Shown: positions 7,681 to 15,163 of the stretch, piece after piece | Numbering within the stretch: the stretch's first letter is position 1 | Layout: each line of letters begins with the position of its first letter | NCBI GenBank assembly: GCA_044375105.1 | Contig: JBILNK010000063.1 | Span: forward strand, 1 to 21,351 | Direction of reading: 5' to 3' | Length of the DNA: 21,351 nt | DNA from: JBIKLM01 sp044375105 | GTDB lineage: Bacteria; Planctomycetota; UBA1135; GCA-002686595 | The notes under the pieces: generated by a model | The model's database searches: none | Told to the model about the DNA's origin: nothing | What the model saw: only the letters and a program-made list of their open reading frames with translations | Made by a program: the position numbers and the translations under genes

Positions 7681-8502
7681 TCAGGCGCCGGCCCGCTTGG
7701 CCGGATGGGAATAGAACGGCACGCGCCGCAGGTACAGCCAGGCCGCGTGCAGGTAGATCGCCGCCACGACCAGCAGGGGCTGTACCAGGAGCCGCGGAAG
7801 CTCGGCCCACAGGCGCCCGAGGGGGCGGCGCTCGAGCACCAAGGTGGCGTCGAAGAGCTTGGCCCCCGGGGGCAGGCCGGGCTTGCCCGGCGGGCTCTGG
7901 AAATCCTGCATGTGGACCGCGAGGCGCTCGCCCGGGGCGTGGAAGGCCCAGCGGTATTCGAGATCGAGGTCCAGGAACGGCGAGACGTGGAAGACCTTGG
8001 GAAAACGCTGCGCCCCGGCGCCGGCGCGCAGGTCGAGGGCGTAGGCGTGGCGCTCGAGCCAGGGCGTGTTGGTGATCTCGGCCAGCACCGCTTCGAGAGC
8101 GCTCCGATCCGCGCGCCAGCAATAGTAGAAGCTGACCGGGTTGAAGGCCTGCCCCAGGGCCGCGGGCAGGGTCAACAGGCCGATCGGACCCGCGGGGCGA
8201 AAGCCCAGGCGGGCCTCTGCCGCGCGCCGCACGGCTTCATCGAGAGGCAGCTCGGCCGGGCCGAGCAGGTCCCTCCGCGCGACCCCGACCGGCCAGCGGC
8301 GCCCGAGCCGCAGCCAGGCCGGCAGGCGCCCCTCGAGGCGGCCGGACTGCCACTCCTCGAGATCCAGGTAGAGCCAAGCGGTGCGCGCCCCGAGCCGGTG
8401 CGCGCGCGGCAGGAAGCGCCGATGGCGAACCCGGCCCACGTACAGGGCGCTGGCCAGGTTCAGGGCGCGCTCCGACGCCGAAGGGCTCGCCGGATGGCTC
8501 AC
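7681..8502 (-). CDS. DUF1365-family protein of CFA-type lipid clusters
   Basis: 273 aa. The frame has no ATG near its start. I chose GTG at 8502 because it overlaps the stop of the upstream FAD oxidoreductase by four bases (GTGA) and puts the family opening ALYVGRVRHRRFLPRAHRL at about residues 19-37. Other DUF1365 landmarks are YLDLEEW, NPVSFYYCW, EITNTPW and FHVSPFLDLDLEYRW. The C-terminus has a hydrophobic stretch (LLVQPLLVVAAIYLHAAWLY) that could bind the membrane. Known: DUF1365 is found almost always next to an amine-oxidase-like FAD protein and a CFA-type methyltransferase; its reaction is not established. Inference: part of a three-enzyme acyl-chain modification complex. Confidence 0.9.
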   Translation of the reverse strand: MSHPASPSASERALNLASALYVGRVRHRRFLPRAHRLGARTAWLYLDLEEWQSGRLEGRLPAWLRLGRRWPVGVARRDLLGPAELPLDEAVRRAAEARLGFRPAGPIGLLTLPAALGQAFNPVSFYYCWRADRSALEAVLAEITNTPWLERHAYALDLRAGAGAQRFPKVFHVSPFLDLDLEYRWAFHAPGERLAVHMQDFQSPPGKPGLPPGAKLFDATLVLERRPLGRLWAELPRLLVQPLLVVAAIYLHAAWLYLRRVPFYSHPAKRAGA

Positions 8503-9788
8503 AGGCTCTCGGAAAAGGCCTCGGCGACCCGCAGGCCGCTCTTCACGCCGTCCTCGTGGAAGCCCCAGCTCCAATAGGCGCCCGCGTACCAGGTGCGGCG
8601 CACGCCGTACAGCTCGCGCCAGCGCGCCTGGGCCCGCACCGCCGGCGGATCGAACACCGGATGGTGGTACTCGAGCCGCCGCAGGATGCGCTCGGGAGCG
8701 ATGTCGGCGGTTTGGTTGAGGGTCACGAAGTAATCCCGCTCGGCCGCCAAGCTCTGCAGGCGATTCATCCAATAGGTCACCCGCACGGGCGCCTCCGGCC
8801 GCGCCAAGGGGCTGCCCTCGGGAGCCGTGTCGGCGGCGCTCAGCTCGACATTCCAGGCCGCCCAAGCCTTCTCGAGCCGCGGCATGACCCGCGGGTCGGT
8901 GTGCAGCACGGTTGCGTTGGCCTGGTAGCGGATCGAGCCCAGGATCTCGCGCTCGGCGTCGCTCGGATCCTCGAGCAGCGCCAGGGCCGTATCGCTGTGG
9001 CAGGCCAGCACGACCTGGTCGAAGCGCTCGCTGCGATCGCCGGGCAGGCGCAGCCGCACGCCATCCGCTTCCCGGCGCACGCCGCGCACCGGCGTCGCCA
9101 GGCGGATGCCGGCCGCGAAGGGTGCGCTGATCGGCCCCAAATAGCTGCGGCTGCCGCCGGTCAGCACGCGCCAGGTCGGCCGATCGTCGACCGAGAGCAT
9201 GCCGTGGTTGTGGAAGAAGCGCACGAAGAAGCGCGCCGGATAGCGCAGCAGCTCGGCCTTGCTCGAGGACCAGATCGCCGCGCCCATCGGGACGATGTAT
9301 TCCTCGATGAAGGCGCGTCCGAAGCGGCCCGCGCGCAGGTACTCGCCCAGGCTCGGCCCAGCCGCCGGATCGGGCCCCTCCTCGCGCAGCAGCTCGGGGG
9401 CGCGGCGGCCGAAGCGCAGGATGTCGCGCACCATCCCGAGGAAGCGCGGACTGAACAGGTTCTTGCGCTGGGCGAACAGGCTGTCGAGGCTGGTGCCGTT
9501 GTATTCGAGGCCGCTGGCCGCGCTCTTGACCGCGAAGCTCATCGAACTCGCCTGATCCCGGACGCCGAGCTGCCCCATCAAGCGCTGGAAGTTCGGATAG
9601 GTCCAGTCGTTGAAGACGATGAAGCCCGTGTCCACGGCCAGGGTGCCGCGGGGGTCTTGCACCTCGACCGTATGGGTATGGCCGCCCAGGCGCGCTTCGC
9701 TCTCGAACAGGGTCACGGCGTGGCGCCGCGCCAGCAGGTGCGCACAGACGAGGCCCGAGATGCCCGAGCCGATGATGGCGATGTCCAT
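8499..9788 (-). CDS. FAD-dependent NAD(P)/amine-oxidase-like oxidoreductase of the lipid cluster
   Basis: 429 aa from ATG at 9788. Seen: the dinucleotide-binding motif GSGISG at residues 7-12 with FESEARLGGHTHTVEV after the second strand, TGFIVFNDWTYPNF, and a C-terminal flavin-binding segment GAYWSWGFHEDGVKSGL. Known: this flavin amine-oxidase-like type sits beside DUF1365 and CFA-type methyltransferase genes in many bacteria, and such genes are linked to cyclopropane, methyl-branched or furan fatty acid formation. Inference: it oxidises or desaturates a methylated acyl chain. First gene of a unit coupled to DUF1365 by a GTGA overlap. The ATG is preceded by CCTCCCCCC and no Shine-Dalgarno. 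The frame stays open upstream to 10013, but those residues precede the Rossmann start and look non-coding. Confidence 0.9.
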   Translation of the reverse strand: MDIAIIGSGISGLVCAHLLARRHAVTLFESEARLGGHTHTVEVQDPRGTLAVDTGFIVFNDWTYPNFQRLMGQLGVRDQASSMSFAVKSAASGLEYNGTSLDSLFAQRKNLFSPRFLGMVRDILRFGRRAPELLREEGPDPAAGPSLGEYLRAGRFGRAFIEEYIVPMGAAIWSSSKAELLRYPARFFVRFFHNHGMLSVDDRPTWRVLTGGSRSYLGPISAPFAAGIRLATPVRGVRREADGVRLRLPGDRSERFDQVVLACHSDTALALLEDPSDAEREILGSIRYQANATVLHTDPRVMPRLEKAWAAWNVELSAADTAPEGSPLARPEAPVRVTYWMNRLQSLAAERDYFVTLNQTADIAPERILRRLEYHHPVFDPPAVRAQARWRELYGVRRTWYAGAYWSWGFHEDGVKSGLRVAEAFSESL

Positions 9789-10114
9789 GGGGGGAGGTCG
9801 GCGCCCGGCGGCCATGCTGGGCCGTCGGAAAGTGTGGCGGGCCGGGCTCGCTCTGGATCTGAGCCCAGCCGGATTCGTCCGGCGCTCTGGTCGGGATTCA
9901 GCCAGGCGCCCGGGCGTCGCCCAGCTGCGTGTGGGTCTGGGAAGCAGGTTTGCGGCGCCGTGGGTCCACGGCAGCCGTCCAGCGGGGGCGCCACAGAATC
10001 GCCTAGATTGCATCGCGGGGCGAACAGCCCGGGAAACGAATCGGCTCGGGCGTGGCCCGAGCCGTTCGCTCGTCCGCCGCTAGGCGGCCGATCCGCGCCT
10101 GACCGGACGCAGGT
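9789..10114. other. Gene-free spacer between the two lipid units
   Basis: 326 bases without a gene. It holds the terminator of the desaturase unit at 10037-10068 and, presumably, the promoter of the FAD oxidoreductase unit. I could not find a TANNNT box within 30-45 nt of the start at 9788, so that promoter is unassigned. Confidence 0.6.
10037..10068 (-). terminator. Terminator of the methyltransferase/desaturase unit
   Basis: CGGCTCGGGC (10042-10051) pairs perfectly with GCCCGAGCCG (10055-10064) around a three-base loop. Four more pairs form if one T (10041) is bulged. On the minus strand the stem is followed by a short T run (TTTCCC). It lies about 45 bases after the desaturase stop. Confidence 0.7.
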
Positions 10115-11233
10115 TCAGGCCTTGACCTTGCGCTGCGGCCGGGCTTCGCGGACCTCGCGCGGCACCGGCCGCAGGTCCCAGACGATGCCGAGCCAGGAGA
10201 GCAGCTTGAGGCCGTAGTAGGTGATGTCGTACTCCCACCAGTAGAAGCCCTGGCGCGCCGAGGACTGGTAGTAGTGGTGGTTGTTGTGCCAGCCCTCGCC
10301 CAGGGTCAAGAGCGCCAGGAAGGGGTTGTTGCGGCTGGTGTCCTTGGTCTCGTAGCGGCGCGTGCCGAACAGGTGCGAGAGCGAATTGATCGTGAAGGTG
10401 GCGTGGGCCAGGATCACGGTCGAGATGAAGTAGCCCCAGATCAGCATCTGCGGGGCCGAGGTGCCGAGTTCCGGCCAGAGCTTGTTGAGCACCAGGCCGA
10501 GCAGCCACATCGAGGCGCCGGTCAGGATCGGCACCAGGGTGTCGAAGCGGTCCAGGAAGCGCAGCTCCGGGAAGCGCATCAGGTCGCGCACCACGTCGAA
10601 CTGGGTCGGGAAGTTGGACTTGGAGGTGATCCAGCCCATGTGGCTCCAAACGAAGCCGTGCTGCTTGGGCGAGTGCACGTCCTCGGGGCCGTCCGAGTGC
10701 TTGTGGTGCATGCGGTGGTGGCTGGCCCACCACAGCGGACCGCGCTGGGTCGCCGAGGCGCCCAGCAGGGCGAAAACGAACTGCCCAGCCCGGCTGGTCT
10801 TGAAGCTCCGGTGGCTGAAGTAGCGGTGGTAGAAGCCCGTGATGGCGAACATGCGCAGCACGTACATGAACGCGCACACGCCCACCGCCACCGGCGAGAC
10901 GCCGACCCAGATCACGCCGAAGCAGACGAGGTGCAGGATCACGAAGGGGATCGAGCGCACCCAGTCGACCTTTTGCTCGGTCGAGGAAGCCAGGTGCTCG
11001 GCCTGCGCGTGGGTGTCGAACCAGCGCTGCACAGCGGCCAGGATGGACGTCACGTAGCCGCGCTGGGGGCGCTTGCGCGGGGCGGTGGAAGCGGGCAGGG
11101 CCGCCGCCGGGACGGCCACGGCGCGGCCTTCAGCGGCCAATTCGGCCTCGCGGCGGGCATCGATCTCGGCGATCGCTTGTTCGGCGGCCAACAGGGCTCG
11201 GCGTTGTTCTTCGGTGGTCGTGCTGGGGGTCAT
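10115..11233 (-). CDS. Membrane acyl-CoA/acyl-lipid desaturase (delta-9 type)
   Basis: 372 aa. Seen: the three histidine boxes of membrane di-iron desaturases, HRYFSH (136-141), HRMHH (173-177) and HNNHH (316-320). Hydrophobic segments lie near 95-128, 150-162, 232-250 and 262-282. Known: these O2-dependent enzymes introduce a cis double bond into a saturated acyl chain. The first ~60 residues are a charged Ala/Glu-rich extension, longer than in the shortest bacterial members. Inference: it makes the unsaturated chain that CFA-type methyltransferases require, which explains the gene directly upstream ending 53 bases away. The start at 11233 was chosen because upstream residues lose protein-like character; no Shine-Dalgarno is present. 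Confidence 0.93.
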   Translation of the reverse strand: MTPSTTTEEQRRALLAAEQAIAEIDARREAELAAEGRAVAVPAAALPASTAPRKRPQRGYVTSILAAVQRWFDTHAQAEHLASSTEQKVDWVRSIPFVILHLVCFGVIWVGVSPVAVGVCAFMYVLRMFAITGFYHRYFSHRSFKTSRAGQFVFALLGASATQRGPLWWASHHRMHHKHSDGPEDVHSPKQHGFVWSHMGWITSKSNFPTQFDVVRDLMRFPELRFLDRFDTLVPILTGASMWLLGLVLNKLWPELGTSAPQMLIWGYFISTVILAHATFTINSLSHLFGTRRYETKDTSRNNPFLALLTLGEGWHNNHHYYQSSARQGFYWWEYDITYYGLKLLSWLGIVWDLRPVPREVREARPQRKVKA

Positions 11234-11286
11234 CCGCGGGCGGGCCCTGGGGCTCTGTGGGAATCGGTCCTCTGGATCGGTCGGGG

Positions 11287-12333
11287 TCAGGCGAGGCGTC
11301 GGAAGCGGTAGTGGGAAACCCACCACTCCTGTCCGCCGCGGTAGCCGAAGAGTTCGGCGCAGGCCAGGAAGAACACGCGCCAGCGTTCGAACCACTGGGC
11401 GGCGGCTTCCGGACCGTAGGCTTGGGCCAGCACGGGCAGCACCTGGGCTTGCTGGCGATCGAGGTTTTGCAGCCAGAGCTCGCTGGTGCGGGCGTAGTGA
11501 CGGCCTTCGACGACCCAGTCCTGCTCCAGCTCGAGGTGCTGCGGGAAGCGGCGGAACAGGTCGTGGGACGGCATGATGCCGCCGGTGAAGAAGTGCCGGC
11601 TCATCCAATCGCCGGCGTTCTCCTGGTCGTTTTCGACCTCGAAGAAGTAGGGCGTCTGGCGGTGGGCGAAGATGTGGGCGAACAGGCGCCCGTCCGGTCG
11701 CAGCCAGCCCGCGATGCGCTCGAAGAGCACGCGGTAGTTGCGCAGGTGTTCGAACATCTCGATCGAGATCACCCGATCGAAGCGCCGCGGCGTCTGCCAG
11801 CGGTTGATGTCGGCGGTCTCGATCTCGACGTTGGCGAGGCCGCGCTCCCGGGCGCGTTCCAGGATGAACTCGCGCTGGGGCCGCGAGTTCGAAACCCCCA
11901 GGATGCGGCTGTTCGGGAAGCGCTCGGCCAGGTACAGGGTCGCCGAGCCCCAGCCGCAGCCCAGCTCGAGCACCTCCTGCCCGTCCTGGAACTGCCCGCG
12001 CTCGACGTACAGCTCGAGCATGCGTTCTTCGCCCTGGGCCAGGGATTCGCGGCCGGTTTCGAAGAAGGCACTCGAGTACTTCAAGCGGGGTCCCAAGACG
12101 GCCTGGAAGAAGGCCGGAGGGAGCTCATAGTGCTGTTCGTTGGCTTTTTCGGTCTCGATGGCCAACGGGCTGGCCTCGAGGGCCTTCACAAAGGCCTCCA
12201 TGGCCCGTTCCTGGGCCGCGGGATCCGGGCCGGGCCCGGATTCGAGACGCTGGCGCAGCAGGCGGCGGATCCCCATCCGGATCAGGGGATCGGGCACCCA
12301 GCCGCGCTCGACGAGGTTCAGGGACAGGCTCAT
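11287..12333 (-). CDS. CFA-family SAM methyltransferase, short form
   Basis: 348 aa. Seen: no full N-terminal Cfa domain; KANEQHYELPPAFF (63-76), KYSSAFF, the SAM loop VLELGCGWGSA (121-131), IEMFEH (191-196), HFFTGGIMPSHDL, and a Trp-rich C-terminus. Known: this shorter subgroup of the cyclopropane-synthase/mycolic-methyltransferase superfamily is sequence-distinct from Cfa itself and includes enzymes that act on acyl lipids or small amines. Inference: because it sits in one unit with a desaturase, it probably methylates the double bond that enzyme makes. First gene of the unit. The start has the only clear Shine-Dalgarno in the window (GGAGG, 10 nt before ATG) and a long leader of roughly 110-120 nt from a palindromic promoter region. 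An amine N-methyltransferase role remains possible. Confidence 0.88.
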   Translation of the reverse strand: MSLSLNLVERGWVPDPLIRMGIRRLLRQRLESGPGPDPAAQERAMEAFVKALEASPLAIETEKANEQHYELPPAFFQAVLGPRLKYSSAFFETGRESLAQGEERMLELYVERGQFQDGQEVLELGCGWGSATLYLAERFPNSRILGVSNSRPQREFILERARERGLANVEIETADINRWQTPRRFDRVISIEMFEHLRNYRVLFERIAGWLRPDGRLFAHIFAHRQTPYFFEVENDQENAGDWMSRHFFTGGIMPSHDLFRRFPQHLELEQDWVVEGRHYARTSELWLQNLDRQQAQVLPVLAQAYGPEAAAQWFERWRVFFLACAELFGYRGGQEWWVSHYRFRRLA

Positions 12334-12343
12334 GGGCGAAAAT

Positions 12344-12348
12344 CCTCC
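12344..12348 (-). promoter_or_regulatory. Shine-Dalgarno site of the short-form methyltransferase
   Basis: GGAGG on the minus strand, 10 nt before the ATG at 12333. It fixes that start and stands out because other starts here lack such a site. Confidence 0.7.
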
Positions 12349-12440
12349 GCTGACGGCCTTCGCTCTGGGCCGCCGCCTCGATTCACGGGGAGGCGATCCC
12401 CTCGAAGGCAGGCGCGGAAGATCCGGGGAGCCATGACAAC

Positions 12441-12462
12441 GGATAGGACGAGTATCCTATCC
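12441..12462. promoter_or_regulatory. Perfect palindrome overlapping promoter-like boxes (candidate operator)
   Basis: GGATAGGA (12441-12448), six bases, TCCTATCC (12455-12462): perfect 8-base arms. The right arm belongs to a tandem TATCC-TATCC. Within it lie TATCCT (plus, 12453-12458) and TAGGAT (minus, 12459-12454), both TANNNT boxes, and TGACAA is at 12434-12439. The arrangement suits a dimeric repressor or activator controlling the lipid unit. The regulator is not in the window. Confidence 0.5.
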
Positions 12463-12736
12463 GCAGAGCGGCGGCCGGTTTGCATCCGCTGGACTGGGAA
12501 TGGGAGCCGGGCATCTCCGTATGGCCGCCTCACCCCCTCAGCCCTCGACTTGGGCGCCTCCGTCCAGGCGGAGTCCTGGGCATTTCGTCCAAGGGGCCCC
12601 CCGGCCGCCCGACGGACCGACCTGCGACAGCCTGCCGCGCCCCCGCAGCGGCGGACCGCAGCCCGGCCCACAACCGACCCCCTGCCCGGCTCGCGGCGGG
12701 ACAGACCATAGGTCCGGTGCGTCCGTGGCCGAGAAT

Positions 12737-12742
12737 TACGCT
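12737..12742 (+). promoter_or_regulatory. Candidate -10 box of the exported DUF3352-like gene
   Basis: TACGCT lies 28 nt before the ATG at 12771, the same distance class as other TANNNT boxes here. No -35 is evident. Confidence 0.4.
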
Positions 12743-12770
12743 CCCTGGGCCCCCGCCTGGCCAACGAACC

Positions 12771-14573
12771 ATGACCCCGATGTTGCTCCCCGCTCTGCTG
12801 GCCCTGGCCAGCCCGGCTCAAGAAGCCGTTTCGAATCTCTCCCTGGTGCCGGCCGACGCCCTGGTGGTCGCCCACGTGGACGACCTGCCCGCGCTGCGCG
12901 GGGCCATCGCCCAGAGCAGCTTCACGCGCCTGCTGACCGCCCCGGACGGCCTCCTGCCCCAGGCGGACCTCGGCGACCTGCGCACGATCCTGGACCCCGC
13001 CCCGACGCCGGAAGCCCTGGCGGCTCTGCCCGACGAGCTGCGCCAGGTGCTCGAGATCCTCTCGTGCTTGAAGGGCCAGGCGACCGTCTACCTGACCCGC
13101 CCCGCGCTGGGCACGGAAGCGGGCGCGAGCGATGAGCCGGTGTTCGGTCTGCTGCTCGAGCCCAAGACCTCCGCCGCGGAGTTCCAGGCCCTGATGCAGC
13201 GCCTGGTGGCCGCCCAGGAGCAGATCACCTTCGTGGAGCGCGGCGGCATGCTGGCCGCGGTCCCCACCCGCTCGCTGATCGATCCCTCGGCCTTCGAGGC
13301 CGGCATGATCTTCGCTAACGGGCATTTCGCCCTCGTGGGCGGCGATGAAGCCGCGCCCGTCAAAGCCGAGTTCGAGCGCCTGCTGGCGCGTTTGGGCGGC
13401 GGCGCTGGCCAGGGCATCGAACAGAACCCGCGCTTCCAGGCGGCCCAACGCTCGATGAGCGGCCCGGCCCAAGCGCGCTTTTTCGTCGATCTCGAGCCCC
13501 TGGTGGACCTGATGATGGCCGAGATGGAGCAAGACAGCATGCCCATGCCGGCGGCCATGCTCATGTCGCGCAGCGGCCTCGAGCAGTTCAGCTACCTGTC
13601 CGCGCGCATGCACATCGGCGCCCTCGAGAGCACCGAGTTCGAGCTCTTCATGCCCTACCAGCAGGACACCATTCTGGGCATGCTGCTCGGCAATTTCGGA
13701 CCGGCGAGCCTCGAGCACCTGCGGCGCGTGCCGCAGGATGCGATCAACGTCAGCGCCGGGTCCTTCGACGTGTTCGGACTCTACGAGGATGGCCTCTCCC
13801 TCGCCGACGAGATCGAAGAGGGCATGGGCGAGATGGCGCGCGCGCAGGTCGATGCGGCCTCCTCGTTCCTGGGCTTCGACATCGAGGCCGACCTGATCAC
13901 CCAGCTCGCCGGACCGCTGGTCATGTACCAGCCGGCGCGCTCGGCAACCGAGCCGCGGGACGAGCTGCGCGAACTGCTGGCCAGCTCGGGCCTCGATTCG
14001 GTCTGGCTGCTCTCCCTGCGCGAACCCGAAACGGTCGAGGGCGTGCTGCTCGACCTGGTCGAGCTGGCCGCCGCCGAATCGGGCGAAGAATTCGGCCTCG
14101 TGGAGTTCGCTCAGGGCGGCCGCAAGCTGTGGCGCATCGAGGCCGGCTCCGCGGGCGAGCTGCCCCTGGCCCTGGGCTTCAGCCCCGCGGGTGAGCCGAA
14201 CGGCGTCCTGGCCATCGGCATCGACACCAACAGCGTGGCCAAGTCCCTCGCCGATCCCGCCAGCAGCTCCACCTCGGTCCTCGACCATCAAAAGCTGGGC
14301 CCGCTGCTGCGCGCCAACCTGGGCCGCGGCCCCCTGGCCGTGGGCGACACCGCCCGCACCCTGCAGAGCTTCTACGAGGCGATCAGCAGCCTCGGCGCTG
14401 CCGCGGGCGCCTTGGAAGGGCTGGGGGCCGAGTCCTTCGGGGACGGCTCCGAGCTCGAGGGCTGGCTGTCCCAGGCCGATCCCTCCGCCATCGGGCGCTA
14501 CCTCTCGGGCACCAGCCTGCAGGTCATGGAGACCGGCAGCGCCGGGCTGCGCATCAGCTACGTGACGCGCTGA
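12771..14573 (+). CDS. Exported DUF3352-like protein of unknown function
   Basis: 600 aa. Seen: a short signal peptide (MTPMLLPALLALASPAQEA), then NLSLVPADALVVAHVDDLPALR, an opening typical of DUF3352-type proteins of Planctomycetota. The protein is acidic, Leu/Ala-rich, has few Cys and no later membrane segment. FLGFDIEADLITQLAGPLVMYQ near the middle resembles the repeated unit of that family, in which similar half-domains recur. No catalytic motif is visible. Inference: a secreted or periplasmic structural or binding protein; its real role is unknown. The start was placed at the ATG before the signal peptide; upstream residues in the frame are Pro/Arg-rich and not credible. It stands alone, followed by two strong hairpins. 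Confidence 0.85.
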   Translation: MTPMLLPALLALASPAQEAVSNLSLVPADALVVAHVDDLPALRGAIAQSSFTRLLTAPDGLLPQADLGDLRTILDPAPTPEALAALPDELRQVLEILSCLKGQATVYLTRPALGTEAGASDEPVFGLLLEPKTSAAEFQALMQRLVAAQEQITFVERGGMLAAVPTRSLIDPSAFEAGMIFANGHFALVGGDEAAPVKAEFERLLARLGGGAGQGIEQNPRFQAAQRSMSGPAQARFFVDLEPLVDLMMAEMEQDSMPMPAAMLMSRSGLEQFSYLSARMHIGALESTEFELFMPYQQDTILGMLLGNFGPASLEHLRRVPQDAINVSAGSFDVFGLYEDGLSLADEIEEGMGEMARAQVDAASSFLGFDIEADLITQLAGPLVMYQPARSATEPRDELRELLASSGLDSVWLLSLREPETVEGVLLDLVELAAAESGEEFGLVEFAQGGRKLWRIEAGSAGELPLALGFSPAGEPNGVLAIGIDTNSVAKSLADPASSSTSVLDHQKLGPLLRANLGRGPLAVGDTARTLQSFYEAISSLGAAAGALEGLGAESFGDGSELEGWLSQADPSAIGRYLSGTSLQVMETGSAGLRISYVTR

Positions 14574-14608
14574 TTCGCATGCCGTTGGGCCGCCTGACGG
14601 CGGCCAGG

Positions 14609-14645
14609 GAGGGAGGCATCGGCGCGGAGCGCCGATGCCTCCCTC
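14609..14645 (+). terminator. First of two tandem perfect hairpins
   Basis: Arms 14609-14625 and 14629-14645 are perfect 17-base complements around a GGA loop. The core is GGCATCGGCGC. It starts 35 bases after the stop at 14573. Only a C/T mix (TCTCC) follows, so alone it is a stable 3' hairpin rather than a textbook terminator. Confidence 0.6.
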
Positions 14646-14659
14646 TCCGATGGTTTGTG

Positions 14660-14710
14660 AAGAAATCGACTCGGGCTGCGCCCGAGTCGATTTCTTGATT
14701 TTTCGGGTTT
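14660..14710 (+). terminator. Second tandem hairpin with T-rich tail: strong terminator
   Basis: Arms 14660-14676 and 14680-14696 are perfect 17-base complements around a TGC loop, followed by GATTTTTCGGGTTT. This is a convincing Rho-independent terminator for the DUF3352-like gene. Arm and loop lengths equal those of the first hairpin, but the stem sequence differs. Confidence 0.85.
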
Positions 14711-14850
14711 TCTGCAGATGGAAGCCGTCGGAGAGCGGCGACCTGCAGGGATGCGGGCGGCTGTGGGCCGCAGGTGCACTCTCGTCGGGGGGGAGCGATT
14801 CAGGCGCGCAGGCTTCGCTCCCGGCTCTGGACCTCCAGGGGGCCCCTGCG

Positions 14851-14906
14851 CTCCGCCGCCGCTCGCGCCGCCCCCGATGGGTGCGGCGGCGCGATCGGCG
14901 ACGGAG
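14851..14906. ncRNA. Long imperfect hairpin, possible structured RNA element
   Basis: The 22-base arms 14851-14872 and 14885-14906 are complementary at 20 positions; one of the two exceptions can be a G-U pair. The loop is 12 bases. Flanking sequence (GGCCCCTGCG on the left, GGGCCT on the right) may extend the stem with bulges. No promoter or terminator specific to it was found, so an RNA gene is only a possibility; a DNA-level inverted repeat is equally likely. Confidence 0.25.
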
Positions 14907-15163
14907 CTCCAGGGCCTAGGGGGCGCCTGTGCTTGGGGTTGCATGGAGTTCTCCCCAGGGGCCGGAACCGGGCGGCCCTTCGCTGGGGAGCTGCGTCCGA
15001 AGCCGGCTGACCGATGCCAGGACCCCCACGAACGTTGGGAGCGCCACATTCGCCCACAGGATTCCCCGAAGCCCCGCTTATTGCTGCTGGCTGCGGGCTT
15101 GCCGGCCGGCCGCTGGGCTCTGCGGATCGGACGATCGCTGGAAGAACTGGGTTTCTCAGGCGG

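Larger units (their letters stand above)
12334..12770. other. Divergent gene-free spacer with palindromic operator candidate
   Basis: 437 bases between the lipid unit (minus) and the exported DUF3352-like gene (plus). No gene is supported. It holds the Shine-Dalgarno site, the GGATAGGA palindrome at 12441-12462 and a TACGCT box before the plus-strand gene. The rest is GC-rich without clear structure apart from a 4-bp inverted repeat (GACC-ATA-GGTC) near 12705. Confidence 0.6.
14574..15163. other. Gene-free, hairpin-rich spacer
   Basis: 590 bases between the DUF3352-like gene and the Rieske gene. I find no credible gene; open frames are short and Arg/Pro/Gly-rich. The stretch is full of inverted repeats: two tandem 17-bp hairpins (14609-14696), an 8-bp stem with a 16-base loop (14791-14822, GGGAGCGA/TCGCTCCC) and a 22-bp imperfect hairpin (14851-14906). 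It could hold an unannotated structured RNA. Confidence 0.5.

Noticed and set aside
12330..14291. 653-codon minus-strand frame opposite the DUF3352-like gene
   Set aside because: His/Gln/Arg-rich shadow without family motifs; the plus strand has a signal peptide and a terminator.
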